Assembly: GCA_030533445.1 (NCBI GenBank)
Contig: CM060076.1
Span: 25,344,603 to 25,408,602, forward strand
Reading direction: 5' to 3'
Source of the DNA: Cyprinodon diabolis
Lineage: Eukaryota > Chordata > Actinopteri > Cyprinodontiformes > Cyprinodontidae
Length of the DNA stretch: 64,000 nt
Shown here: piece after piece, positions 1 to 12,063 of the stretch
Layout: the number at the start of each line of letters is the position of its first letter
Numbering within the stretch: position 1 is the stretch's first letter
Notes under the pieces: model-generated
What the model was told of the DNA's origin: nothing
What the model saw: only the letters and a program-made list of their open reading frames with translations
The model's database searches: none
Position numbers and translations under genes: made by a program

Positions 1-1117
1 AGAATGGGTCGCTCTCAGGAGCTCAGTGAATTCCAGCGTGGAACTGTGATAGGATGCCACCTGTGCAACAAATCCAGTCGTGAAATTTCCTCGCTCCTAA
101 ATATTCCACAGTCAACTGTCAGCTGTATTATAAGAAAATGGAAGTGTTTGGGAACGACAGCAACTCAGCCACGAAGTGGTAGGCCACGTAAACTGACGGA
201 GCGGGGTCAGCGGATGCTGAAGCGCATAGTGCGAAGAGGTCGCCAACTTTCTGCAGAGTCAATCACTACAGACCTCCAAACTTCATGTGGCCTTCAGATT
301 AGCTCAAGAACAGTGCGCAGAGAGCTTCATGGAATGGGTTTCCATGGTCGAGCAGCTGCATCCAAGCCATACATAACCAAGTGCAATGCAAAGCGTCGGA
401 TGCGGTGGTGTAAAGCACGCCGCCACTGGACTCTAGAGCAGTGGAGACGCGTTCTCTGGAGTGACGAATCGCGCTTCTCCATCTGGCAATCTGATGGACG
501 GGTCTGGGTTTGGCGGTTGCCAGGAGAACGGTACTTGTCTGACTGCATTGTGCCAAGTGTAAAGTTTGGTGGAGGGGGGATTATGGTGTGGGGTTGTTTT
601 TCAGGAGCTGGGCTTGGCCCCTTAGTTCCAGTGAAAGGAACTCTGAATGCTTCAGCATACCAAGACATTTTGGACAATTCCATGCTCCCAACTTTGTGGG
701 AACAGTTTGGAGCTGGCCCCTTCCTCTTCCAACATGACTGTGCACCAGTGCACAAAGCAAGGTCCATAAAGACATGGATGACAGAGTCTGGTGTGGATGA
801 ACTTGACTGGCCTGCACAGAGTCCTGACCTCAACCCGATAGAACACCTTTGGGATGAATTAGAGCGGAGACTGAGAGCCAGGCCTTCTCGTCCAACATCA
901 GTGTGCGACCTCACAAATGCGCTTCTGGAAGAATGGTCAAAAATTCCCATAAACACACTCCTAAACCTTGTGGACAGCCTTCCCAGAAGAGTTGAAGCTG
1001 TTCTAGCTGCAAAGGGTGGACCGACGTCATATTGAACCCTATGGATTAGGAACGGGATGTCACTTAAGCTCATATGTGAGTCAAGGCAGGTGAGCAAATA
1101 CTTTTGGCAATATAGTG
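1..1117 (+). mobile_element. Tc1/mariner-like DNA transposon, left end outside the window
   Basis: The right end is visible: a terminal inverted repeat ends at 1117 in GGCAATATAGTG and is followed by the TA target dinucleotide at 1118-1119. The left repeat would lie before position 1, so only about 3 bases upstream of the transposase ATG are seen. The element carries a full-length open transposase. The superfamily call rests on the DD34E transposase and the TA insertion site; the exact family name is not claimed. Confidence 0.85.
4..1035 (+). CDS. Tc1-like DD34E transposase, 343 aa, open
   Basis: Cut-and-paste transposase that binds the element's inverted repeats and integrates at TA. Residues about 1-110 hold the paired-like helix-turn-helix DNA-binding region, with a GRPR-type linker near residue 58. 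The catalytic triad is visible: first Asp in WSDESRF, second Asp in QHDCAPVH, and Glu in [11 protein letters not shown], with 34 residues between the second Asp and the Glu. The length of 343 aa is normal for Tc1 transposases (about 340 aa), and there is no internal stop or frameshift, so this copy looks young. The start is an ATG at position 4. Large reverse-strand ORFs over the same stretch are shadows. Expression cannot be judged because the left repeat, with any promoter, is outside the window. Confidence 0.92.
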   Translation: MGRSQELSEFQRGTVIGCHLCNKSSREISSLLNIPQSTVSCIIRKWKCLGTTATQPRSGRPRKLTERGQRMLKRIVRRGRQLSAESITTDLQTSCGLQISSRTVRRELHGMGFHGRAAASKPYITKCNAKRRMRWCKARRHWTLEQWRRVLWSDESRFSIWQSDGRVWVWRLPGERYLSDCIVPSVKFGGGGIMVWGCFSGAGLGPLVPVKGTLNASAYQDILDNSMLPTLWEQFGAGPFLFQHDCAPVHKARSIKTWMTESGVDELDWPAQSPDLNPIEHLWDELERRLRARPSRPTSVCDLTNALLEEWSKIPINTLLNLVDSLPRRVEAVLAAKGGPTSY

Positions 1118-1119
1118 TA

Positions 1120-4100
1120 TCTCTGTAAAATAGGATGTTATCAGCATCCAAGATGATGCTATCACCATACAGTGTGAAGATATTGGATTCTAATTCAGAG
1201 CTTCCCCTGCCTGGACAGAGAAATGTGAGGCTCTGCAGGCAAAGCCAGTCCATCTGTGCCTTATTTTCTGAGAGGGATCGAGTGCAGCTCTATGCTTGGT
1301 GGTTCTTGCTGTGTTGGCCCCCAGGCCAGAGTTGTCACAGTACCTGCTCATGCTGTAAGCTTTAATGAGGACAGGAGAAGAAGATGATTGAGAGTCAATT
1401 ACAACCTCATGTTGGAGAGTAACACTATTTCACCTTTCATTACACCTCAGTGCCATGGGCTAACTGGGTCCCATCAGTTAGTGAAAGGTAGTCATGTTGA
1501 GAAGGCCATGCTGAGGTAGATCTGGTGTGAAACCGTAGAGATTGGAAAATATTAGACAAGGATCCGTAGTAGTCAAACCGGCCCTTTCCATTAAGTTATT
1601 CCACATCAGAACCATAACATTTTGTTTTATTAGATAGGTTTTACCACTCCTGTTAAAACAAGGCAGTAAAGATGGTTAAATAGACAAGCTTTCCGTCTTT
1701 AGATTTGAGTTTGATACAAGTTGTTTCTGTCATGTTGTATGAAGAAAATGTGCATACTTTAGACAGCAGTTTACTATCTGTACAAGAACGGTCTCAGTTG
1801 GGTTTATCTTTGGATAGAAAAAAAATATTTTTATGGATCTCAAATAATCTTTAATTTATCAATATCATGTACCTTATTTGTTTATTTCCAATATAAGACA
1901 AAGTTTGTTGAACTCCTTTTTTTATGTGCACAGCTTGATTGTTTCACAATAGACTGTGTACTTGGAAAAATCAAACGACAAAAAAAGACAAACACATCCG
2001 AAAAAAAAAAAAAAAAAATCAACAAGAAAATTTTAGCTGTAGTTTAAAAGAAATAAAAAAATAAGAATTGGCTGGATGCTGCACTGTAAGAGACGAAATG
2101 TTTAAATTGAATTTTTTTTTATTGTTTTATACATATGATTATGTTTATTAAAATATAGTTCACAAATCAAAACTAGCAATGGTGTCAGGTTGCTGTCAAC
2201 ATCTGAGTAACAAGATTTTGATAAAAAAAAAAAAAGTAAATGTTTTGTACAAAACTTAACAAGGCAGGGCTGTACAGGGCAAGTGTTTTATTTGCATTCG
2301 CTCCCAAATAAATTTGTGCAAATAGAGGGGAAAAAAATAGCAACACTTGTCCGTGCATGTGCAAATTTCTCCCCTCCTAAAATAAGTCAGGCAGGATTTA
2401 ACTTTGGGACTCATCTATCTAGAAGCCAAACGAATAGAAGAGGAATATGAAGCTCACTAGAGAGAAATGTGCTGCCTTGGCAATTTGTGCAATTTTGTGC
2501 TGAAAGCCTTAAAAAGAAGAAGCGACAACGTATCTGGACGAAGACATGGCTGAGCAAACGTGGCTACTATGGTCTGTCAATATTAAAGAAAGAACCTCAT
2601 TTCACTCGCATCCTCGCCATGCCTTTGTGTTTTCATCTGAGAGGAAGAAGAGGAATTTTTGTTTGCACCATGACGACCGACTGAAAATCAAACATGTTTG
2701 ATTTTCCCCCAACCTCACAAGTCCTGATCAGGTGGTCGTGAGAGGCTGATCACCCCTGTGTACACTACACAACGCACGATCAGGCTGAAAGTCGGCTTGA
2801 TCGAAAAATTCTTGCACGACTGGCAAAATAATCATACGGTGTAAGCTCGGATTTACTGTTCTCATCAACATGAAAGGCAGGCTCCCTGAAATTCCAGCAG
2901 AGAGAGAACCCAACCTGCCAAAACCCTAACTTACAGTAGATGAGCATAACAGTCATTGAAATTGTGTTTTTAAACACATCAACCTCGTTGTAGCAGAGAG
3001 CAAGCTTAAACAAAAGCTCCCACCTCAACGCTTATGTTAAAATGTTTAGAGATACATTGAAAATGTGCCGATACTCTTAATTTTAATTAGCATAATGGCC
3101 ACAGAAACAGTTTTTTAAAACACATTTCCTCCTCCCTGCCAGATAATCATAAAATAAGCGCTATAAAACCCTGCGCCGGACTGCCATCAGTTCACTGAGG
3201 CAGGACAGCACTGTGTAAAGTCAGTATATTTAGCGATTTCTGACATTTTTTTTAAAATGTTTTTAAACAACTAGTGACAAAATCTAGAAACCATTTCCTG
3301 TCTTGTTGGAGACTTTGGTGACTACACATGCACTAAAAGCTCTGAGTTTAGTGTCTTCAGCAAGTAGTGAGCGAGCGAGCCCCTCCCTCCTGCAAAACAC
3401 TGCAACTTCAGCCCACTTCTGCAGTCAGATGGATGAGAGGGACTCCTCTGTGTCTACATTGAACATTAGCAAAGACCCTCTGAAAATTAAGGCTAGTAGT
3501 GATAAGCTGTGACTAGGACAGTCTAGCCCTAAGTAGCAGTCCTGCACGCTCACCTCAGCATAACTTTGGTTGCTTAGCAACTGTGCAGCATGGGGCATTG
3601 ACCTATGAAGTCTGAACAGTATCTTTTTTAACATCATTCATTCTGATAGCTGTATTATCTGTAAGAGATAAAAAAATTTTAGTAAAGCAACGGTTAAGGT
3701 AATTCCTGTATAAGTTATTATGTAGATGAGGATAAGGGGTCTGTATTTTCCTTTCTAAGGGGAGATGTCAGCAAACAGGAAAAGCCTTTAGTATTTTGTT
3801 TTTTAATGATTTTAAGCAAAATGACTAACACTGTTATTGGTTTAAATCGTTTGGATCCAAATTTTGCCTTTAGTTTGAGGACAACCTTATATTGCAAAGG
3901 GCAGTCATGTAATTCGATGTTTGTAACTGTAAGCTTAAATTCGAAAAATGACTAAACAGAAATTATTACCCATGTTAATTTACATAAAAAACAAAATTGT
4001 GCTATTCAATAAAATCAATAATACCCCTCATTTTTTGTTTGCTGATCCTTTTTTTTTTTTTTTTTGCTTCGTTTGGGAGCACTTGTGCTCCTAGTCAAAA

Positions 4101-5419
4101 GCCAATCATTTTTTTTATTAGAAAAGCTATACCATACATATTCGTCCAACATATTTTAATCTATTCATTGTGAACTTCTGGGGATGAACAAAGTTATATT
4201 GTATGAAATACCCTTAGCTGACCAAGACAACATCGTATGGTCATACAAGGTCTTATAAGATTAAGTTTTGAAAGGTTAAGATTAAGAATACAGCCACTCT
4301 TTAAGTTTTTCAAGCCTTTGTTTCTGTCTCAAGTTTTTTTTAGGGTTGGAGAAAACACAGCCAGACTGATCATGTGTAGCAGTCAGATTTAGTGTTACAT
4401 ATTATCAATCTGGGACTCCTATGATTGTATTTGCTTGGAGTGAGGAAAGAGCCAAACAAATTACATTGGAGCAGACACTATGATAACCCACAACAGTTTA
4501 GGCTTTTATGCTCATGCTGTTTCTCTTTTAAAGGTTAAATTCTGAACTCTGACAAAACCGATGTGATGTGATGTGATGGCAGCAGCTGTGCATATGTGCT
4601 TATTATGATTCGTTTGTGGGTTTTGCAGCTTCTGCCTTTATCACAGCTCTATGTCCCGCCCTTAGATATGACAATGCAATGTGATTGGTTGGCCCATTTG
4701 GAATCTGTTTTGAAAGGTAAAAGCGGGACTGGATGAGATGAATTTTTGTGTTTTTGAATGCACAGATACCGTGAGAATGGGACTCACTGGCAAGGTTAGT
4801 TTTTACCATATCCTTGCTTTTTTTTAAATAATGAATATTGGGTGTAGTGTGGGCGAAGTGCTGCCTAAATCCATAGCTGTATGGAAAGCCAAAATGCTCA
4901 AAATTTAAATAAATCTAAAGATTTGTATAAAATCAAGATCTACTCGAATAAATAATACATGAATATTTTAAATGTGGCAATGAAAATGTGAAATAATCCA
5001 ATGCAACAAAAATTTTCAGAGCATTACTATGAATTTATTTTATAATAATAAAAAAATATTATTAAATTTGATGTATGTATCCCAATAATATATTTATTTT
5101 TTTAGTCATTGCAATTTTTATTTAAAAATCTGCCATTAAAAAGTCAGGTTTTATATCATAAAAATGTTTTCCCCCATTGCCTTTTGAATTTCATGATGAC
5201 ACTTTGAACCTGAATGTCCGTGTTGACCAGTCATCATCAGTGGGTTTCCCTGCACCCCCATTGGCAGATCCAAGACTTGTCTTCCTTAGGGTGTCTGACT
5301 GCCTGCTTGGTCAGCTAGCAACAAGTAGCTTGGTGGAGTTTCATCAACATAAAACCATCATTGGGTGGATGGGTGTCAGAATACACCATTTTCAAGAGCA
5401 ATGCTGCTTTTTTGAACTG
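1120..5419. other. Probable mdga2 intron, no gene recognised
   Basis: AT-rich non-coding DNA upstream of the first recognised exon. It holds A and T homopolymers (for example T17 near 4049-4065) and a short 7-bp-arm hairpin at 4076-4091. The ORFs here are short, lack splice context and resemble no family I know. A TATAAAA-like string near 3164 has nothing recognisable downstream. Confidence 0.5.
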
Positions 5420-5427
5420 ATTGGGAT

Positions 5428-5942
5428 TAGGGTTGTCAAAAGTATCGATACTCAAAAAAGTATTGATACTGAAACGTTGTATCCGGATACAATACTCATT
5501 TTAAAAAGTATCAATACAGCCATCTAAAGTGCAGAATAGTGGAAAATGCACTTTCTGAACACTGTGTGATTGAATAATTCTGTGCATTTTTCAGTTTCAG
5601 ACTTTTTTTGTAACAGGTGCAGCTGCTGAGAATTATTTTTGCTTAACTGCTTTGGCTAGTGTCATTGTTATGTCTGCAAAGCATAGCCAAGGAAGGAACA
5701 CTTAATTTTAATTTTAAGTTTTTTATCAAGCTTGCTTAATATTGTGCACAGCATATAACCTCAAATATTATTCTTATTGTTTTTTTTTATTTATTTCTTG
5801 TATTTTTTTAGTAATGAAAATATTTCTGTTGAATTTTAGAGTCTTTGTTTTTATTCTTGTGGTATCGAAAATGGTATCGAGTATCGAATATTTTACTTAG
5901 TATCGGCATCGAGTTGAAAAGTTTAGTATTGTGACAACCCTA
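5428..5942. mobile_element. hAT-type MITE, 515 bp
   Basis: The element starts TAGGGTTGTC and ends GACAACCCTA, a perfect 10-bp inverted repeat. It is flanked by an identical 8-bp direct repeat ATTGGGAT at 5420-5427 and 5943-5950. An 8-bp target duplication with short TAGGG ends is typical of hAT elements. Subterminal TATCGATAC/GTATCGA motifs recur near both ends, as expected for transposase-binding repeats. There is no coding capacity, so it is non-autonomous. Confidence 0.88.
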
Positions 5943-5950
5943 ATTGGGAT

Positions 5951-6608
5951 ATTAGTTGCTCTTCATCATGTTAACATTGATGAAGCTGTGGTGGTCAGAC
6001 CCACTAAGCTGCTTCTGATTAGGCTATTCCAAGTTTTTTTACTCCAATAAAGCATTTTTAATTGTTTAAAATGTAGCCGATAAATAAAAGAAAACAACAA
6101 AATAAATCCTTTTCAAGTGTTTTTTTTTGTGTGTGTGTGTGTGTGTTATAATTGTAATTTGACAAGTTTGAATTACACCTCAATTTAGATGTATCCAGCC
6201 AACAGTTACTAGAGCTGATAAATTAAATCATATTAAGGCAAAACTCATCTTTTGTTCAATTTTAAGGGAAGTCATTTTGCAATATTTCTACATTTCTTTG
6301 CATCAAACAAAACATTGCAAAAAAAGTACTAAAACATAATATAACCGAGGTACAAGTTATAGGTATTCTCTTAAATCCTTGATCTGTATATATTATATTG
6401 TGAACTTTTTTTAGTTGCGTGGCCTTACCATCATCAAGTAATACAACCAAAACTTGAAAAAAAAAAAGTTTTAAAATAATTTTCTAGGTCTCATTTGTTT
6501 ACACAAAAATTCATTTGTGTCCTTGATGAACTACTTACCCTCTGTAACAGAAGATAAGTACTTCAAATAGATTTTGGAAATGATTTCTGTTGCTCTTTTC
6601 CCTCTCAG
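5951..6608 (+). other. Intron sequence before the first recognised exon
   Basis: Non-coding. It contains a (GT)9 microsatellite at 6129-6146 and ends in a pyrimidine-rich tract and CAG at 6606-6608, a good splice acceptor for the exon beginning at 6609. Confidence 0.7.
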
Positions 6609-6783
6609 ATCCGATGGACGAAGACAGCCGGCAGCGTGTCAGATCGCTTCCAGGACTCCAGTGTGTTCAACGATACATTGCAAATTGCAAAGATTCAGAG
6701 GACACAGGGAGGTCGTTATTACTGCAAGGCTGAGAATGGCCTTGGTTCTCCAGCTATCAAGTCCATCCGAGTGGACGTCTATT
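6609..6783 (+). CDS. mdga2: mdga2 exon: C-terminal half of an N-terminal Ig domain
   Basis: A 175-bp exon reading IRWTKTAGSVSDRF and on through GRYYCKAENGLG to SIRVDVY. The YYC motif is the F-strand cysteine of an Ig-fold domain. The acceptor is pyrimidine-rich ending CTCTCAG; the donor is GTAAGT at 6784. It ends in phase 1, and the split codon is completed as Tyr by the exon at 36846. MDGA proteins are GPI-anchored Ig/MAM-domain proteins that bind neuroligins and limit synapse formation. The wording of the peptide matches my memory of vertebrate MDGA2 better than MDGA1. The upstream exon with the first half of this Ig domain was not found and is probably before the window. Confidence 0.87.
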
Positions 6784-9700
6784 GTAAGTTCTGATTTCTG
6801 CAGCTGCTTGTCTACTTTAGTCTCTGTATTTTATGCCAAAATGCAAGTCATTATTTAAAACATGTAAAGATATTTTAATGCCACGTGCATTTGGTTATAT
6901 GTGCTTAACTCTAAAAAAAAAAATTTTTTACCATTTATTTTGGGTTACGAGGATCTCAGAAGAGAAGGAATAGGTTAGGTGCTCATACTCAGTTGCTGCG
7001 ACCTTTAAATCATGTTCATGTTAAACACAACAAAGTGCCCCTATTAGCAGTAAATAAACATCAAGATCGGAAGCACTTTTAGCAGATTAACAATTTTAGA
7101 TTATGGCTGCGTAGTGTTTTGTTTCAATATATAATGAAAGAGTATATATTCAGGGTGAGGACATCAACAAAGACCCTATAGCATTACTTAGGATATTGAT
7201 CAAACCCTGGCCATATGTGTGACATTTCAATTTCATATCTTTATGGAAAACCAAATGGTTTCATCAGCATTTGCTAAACAAAACAGTGATTTGTGGATAT
7301 TGTTTTATTGATCTGGCATCCATTCACCTATTTCACCTTAACAGCTAAGACTAGGGAGAGGTCGCCTCATCTCACACAAACCTATCTTCTTTGGGTGTTT
7401 GTTCAGAGACAGCCAAACCCAAGAGTTTATACACACCAAGAAATATGTAGGCGAGCTATAATTATTTGCAATAAAAAAAAAAAGTCTTTAACCATCTCAG
7501 CTTTAAGAAATTCTCCTTGTATCCATTTCAAATCACATGCCTCATCTTTAAAAACATCTCTGAGCTTCCTCCCTAATGTTTCACCGCTTCTTCTCTTCCT
7601 CCACAGAGATTCTTGTTCTAAGTTTTTATACCAAACTACTTGGAAAATAATCATGTGTCTTTGATGAAAGCTCAGAGCTTAATTTGCTGCCAAATATGTT
7701 AGAGATGGAGGGAAGAAAGAGGCACTGGAGCAATGATATTTCACGTATGTTGTTTCCAGTAAAACTTGTATTCACTTGAATGTGAGTGATCGAACACAGG
7801 TCTGTACCTGTGGAAAATTGCTATGTTTAATTCATTACATACAGTTTGAGATAATTTTTGCCTTTGGTTTGAAAAACAAGAAGCATGCCACTGTGAGATT
7901 CTGATAGTAACCTTGAGTATGGAGAATATTTTCATGTCAGCAGCTGAACATGTTTAAAAGATATCTGTATCCGGATCACATTCGTTTAATTTAAAACAAA
8001 AAAGTTACATCAAAAAGTTTAGTGTTTATTACTGCACAAAATAAAATTGGTACATTTTATCCTACTATAAAATATTTACTAGCTGGGAGGAAAAAAAACG
8101 AAAAGAAAAAAAATAGTCAGTCTTGTGTATTTGATATTGTCAATCAGGATTCCTTATTATAAATAATAAAGAATGATAAATAATTCCTATCGACATTTAA
8201 AGGGAAACATTGCAATATTGATACATGATGCAATATCTGTATATATCAATGTATTAACTGTACTTTTTTCCCTGTCTACCCTTACAGAGTTACACTTAAG
8301 TATTATTGTAACATGATACTTCGGAATCGATTTAAATAATGAATCTGGAGAAAATGCCAATCTTAAGCATGGTATGAATAGAAATGAAAGATATGTAACT
8401 GTTTCAAACTTTGGTAAACCTTGGTCCTCAAACACGTCTGTATTTCAGATGCCCTGATTATTGGTAGAGTCATTAATCTTTGTGTTTTTAGTAGTTTTCT
8501 TATTGTGTTCAGTAATATAGTTTACTAGAACTTTGTCCATATGAAATACTTTAGGTCTCTGCTCCTCTTACCAGAGGCAAAAGCTGCTAAGTATGTTGCT
8601 CCAATTTCAACCATAAAAAACCAAAAGCTGATCTCTGTTGTTATAATGTAATTTAGGGTCCATTTTCGCAAAATTTTTCTTTTCCCTTAAAATAGGAAAT
8701 TATTTTCAGTGCTTTTTTAGTTGCCCTCTTTCCTGACTTTTCTCATCCATGCCCCTGTCTTATCTCCTACCTATGTGTACAAAACACTTTTCTCTACCAG
8801 TTTATTTGGACTGACACCTGGGCAAAGGTTGAGCCTTGTTTAGAATTGCTTGTAGATCACCCCGGTTGGTCTAGGCAATAGATGCTAAAAGGATCTCTGC
8901 AGGTGACCATCAACACTTTGTCCTTTCTGTGCACCACTTTACCTTGGCTTTACTAAGAAGCTGGCATCAACAAGAAGAACAAACGACCAAATAAAGTCAT
9001 CCCTCATAATAGACCATCTGTGGGATAGAAACAATGGTTTCTAAAGGAGCCTCATCATCCAGCATTTGTAGTTTCTGTGCTGTAATTGACAAACTCATTA
9101 TCCTTGTTAGCTGGATGCCAAACCTCCATTGTGTTATTGCCCTCTATTGTCTCTAGATATTTGTTTTCTGTAATGTTTGCGTATCTAATATGTACATGAA
9201 CATTAGAGAAATAAAACAAAATCAGAGATATATGCTGAACAGTAGTGGAGATTTTCTTTATCTGTATGCAGATAAATTATAGAAATATAATAAGAGCATT
9301 TATTATTTACAAAGATTGATGACAGGTTAGAAAGTTGTTCTACTATTTTCTTTCTGAATCTATAAAAAGAGTATTGCATCCATATATTCTTTAATATGAA
9401 ATTCTACATTCCACTCCACACGATCTCCTTGAATTTTCGTCTGTGTTTTATTGGAATTGTGTTGTTTCCCCATCCAGCGGAAGAACATTATTCCCACAAT
9501 GCAATGTAAAAGCTGTCCCCTGAGGGGGAATTAAATTGATGGACCTCGCTAGCATGTGCTATTTTTAGTGAACTGCAACTCCAACATTTTAATTAGCTCA
9601 AAAACTGGCATTGTGCTACTGGATCTCTTATCAACAATACCTGTCATTATGTTTTCAGAGTTTTTCCAGCCTTGCATGAATAATGTTTGTTATTTTTTTG

Positions 9701-11402
9701 AGATGTTATACTCTCCATAGACAAGCACAGTGTGCCATCATGTTTTACATTAAGGAACCCCCCTCTGTTAATACTGATAGTATGCTGCTATTAGTTTCAT
9801 TTATCTCCTCTGGACAATATTTATTCACTCCTCCTTTTTTAAATCAATCTTCTTGATTATGTTTTGCCAAATTGAACACTGGGATGAGATAAAAGAAATT
9901 ATTTAAACTTTAATTAGATCAAATGGGCATTCTAAACCTCTTTCCTGTTTTAAAAAGGGAACATCTTATCAATTAACACAACTGACTTCATGAACAATGC
10001 ACAGTGTCTTATAAGAGCCTTGTTACAGCACCCTTTGAAATTTTTGTTTGCATTTTGTGATGTTGCAATTATAAACCTATCGGGATTTCATGTGATAGAC
10101 AAAGTAGTGCATAGTTCTTAAGTTGAAGGAATAGAATATGTGGGCTGTTTACCTTTGTGTCTTACACAGGGTATCTGGTGTTCTAAGTGAGTCTTAGTGC
10201 ATATTTCCATATGCAAGATTGCATTTTAACCAGAATATGCTGCTTCATTTTTATACCTTTACATGAATTTTGGCAAATTCTGGCAGGCCTTTTCCTACCA
10301 CATAAACTGCTGTGTGGATTGCACAACTAATATGTGTCAAATTCTCTTACATGCTGTAAATAAACAGAGTATGGCCTGTTTCTATAGGTGGGCAACAACT
10401 ATAAATCTTTCTGTATACAGTTGTGCCATTATATTGTAACATAAGCTTTAGATTTTTATCTAAAATCTAACCATTTTAGAGCTTTCTAGAATTTTCTTGA
10501 CATTCTTGATATTCTTTTTGAATTGGTGATGGTGTTTATTAAATTATGCGCTCCAGCAAACATCCAAAGCTTTGATAAACCAGCTGTTTTTTATGCATAC
10601 ATCCAAATATACATCAATTAGCTTCAGAGGATTTGATTTATGTTGCTGTATTAGAATAAAGGAGACTGAAAAGAAATGACAAGCTTTAAGATGTTTTTTT
10701 CAAAAGCAAATGATGAATGCATTGTGTATGTCTATATAACTATTTATTGGATCAATAAAAACGGGAATTTTACCTCGAAGTTTTTCTGTGAGCTATCCTC
10801 TGTAAGCCATAATTAATAAAAATAAGCTATCCTGCCAGCCTGAGGAGCTGATTTTAGCTATATACCAAGCTCAGAGGTAAGGTATTTACAAAGCTCAGAA
10901 ATCCATCTAAGCACATTTTATACCTGCTGACACCTCAGTTGTGTTTGTCTACAGTTAGGTCCATGGGGAAGGTCCTCTGCAAAGTTAATAAAGCACGCTG
11001 CCCAACTCCTACACAGATCGATGTTTGGCTTAAGAAACTCTCCTCTTTTTCTTTTATTAGGAAACCTTTTCAGTGTTCTCATTTAATTTAAGATGCATTA
11101 ATTTTGCTGCAGCATCTAATGTTTCATTGAGTGAGCAATCAAGGTGAGCTTAAGGGTTCTGTTGGGGCTCCTTATTGCAGGCACAGAGGGTTCATTGACC
11201 AACACAGAACACAATATATCTAAGAGAGATCTGACCGGAGGAGAAAATGTCAACAGAAGTGGCCAAGGGAATAACGCATTGGTGTTTGGGAACTAATAAT
11301 TTCAGTCCACAGTAGATTGATTAACAAAGCTTTAAGAATAAGAAGTAATAATCATATATACATATATAACCCGGATATATATTTATATATATATCTACAG
11401 CT
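6784..11402 (+). other. mdga2 intron (first part of about 30.1 kb)
   Basis: AT-rich intron. Apart from a degenerate Tc1-like end near 10013-10132 and scattered homopolymers I see no gene, RNA or clear element. Short ORFs such as those near 7293-7664 have no family resemblance and no codon signature. Confidence 0.6.
10013..10132. repeat. Degenerate Tc1-like terminal repeat
   Basis: The stretch with GCACCCTTTGAAATTTTT and GGGATTTCATGTGATAGAC resembles, from memory, the long inverted repeat of a common teleost Tc1-like family. It has many changes, and no transposase or opposite end could be matched, so this is a tentative relic. Confidence 0.35.
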
Positions 11403-11546
11403 AAATATCTACAAAGAGTAAGGCAGGTCCTGAAAAGTCAGCTGAATGGGAAAAACAAGATCCAAGCCATCAACACATATGCCCTGCCAGTCATCAGATA
11501 CCCTGCTGGTATAATAAACTGGCCAAAAGAGGAGATATGTCTATAG
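11403..11546 (+). pseudogene. LINE reverse-transcriptase fragment
   Basis: A plus-strand frame gives about 46 residues including RQVLKSQLNGKNKIQ, INTYALPVIRYPAGII and NWPKEE, then a stop. This resembles the region after the polymerase core in a widespread class of teleost non-LTR retrotransposons (from memory). There is no flanking continuation, so it is a short dead fragment. It is bordered on the left by an AT-repeat stretch at about 11352-11394. Confidence 0.6.
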
Positions 11547-11940
11547 CAGAGGTCAGGGATTGGCTGACCGTGGTCCCAATCCGGACCCACCTGCTGGCTA
11601 ATCCGGACCCAGCCTGATCAAAAACATTTCTAAATTACCGCATGTTGTCAAACGGCAGTGTCTAATTTCACTTGCGCTGCTTCTCCTGTTTGTACGGTAA
11701 AGCTCTTCAGAGCGCCTGGCACCAGGCTACAGTACTGTACATGTGAAACAAATTAGCCAATGAGCTGTGTCAGTCTGGGTTGGTGCTGCTAGCTACTTTT
11801 AGGCATAGCAGACAAACCTGTGGCAAGCCAGGAGGTGGGAAAAAGGAGAAGACGATGAGAAAAGGAGAAAGAAATTGTGGACTGCTGGAAGAACTGTGGT
11901 GAACTGGTGACAGAAAAGTGAAATGGCGTACTCAAAGATG

Positions 11941-12063
11941 ATCCTGCACATTTTGAGTAAGTTTGGCTCAACCTACTGCTGTGATGCAGGATTTTCCACC
12001 ATGAACAGAATCAAAAATAAATATCGATCCAGGCTCAAAATGAGCACCTTGATATGTGAATGA
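11941..12063 (+). pseudogene. hAT transposase C-terminal fragment
   Basis: The frame reads SKFGSTYCCDAGFS and then TMNRIKNKYRSRL before a TGA at 12061-12063. This resembles the hAT C-terminal dimerisation region of vertebrate hAT-derived proteins, where a Ser-Thr-Met-Asn then Lys-Asn-Lys-x-Arg-x-Arg-Leu pattern is typical. Sequence from about 11555 to 12110 may be an internally deleted hAT copy, since CAGAGGTCAGGG near 11558 looks like an hAT-style end. No matching right end or duplication was found. Confidence 0.6.

Noticed and set aside
327..1253. 308-aa ORF on the minus strand
   Set aside because: It is the reverse shadow of the Tc1-like transposase at 4-1035 and has no domain of its own.
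3150..3540. Promoter and small gene (TATAAAA near 3164, ORF 3303-3512)
   Set aside because: The ORF lacks any recognisable domain and an isolated TATA-like string in AT-rich intron is not evidence of a promoter.
4076..4091. Helitron 3' end (GGAGCAC-TT-GTGCTCC hairpin then CTAG)
   Set aside because: The CTAG overlaps the hairpin instead of following it by about 10 bases, and no TC-start or Rep/helicase sequence was found.
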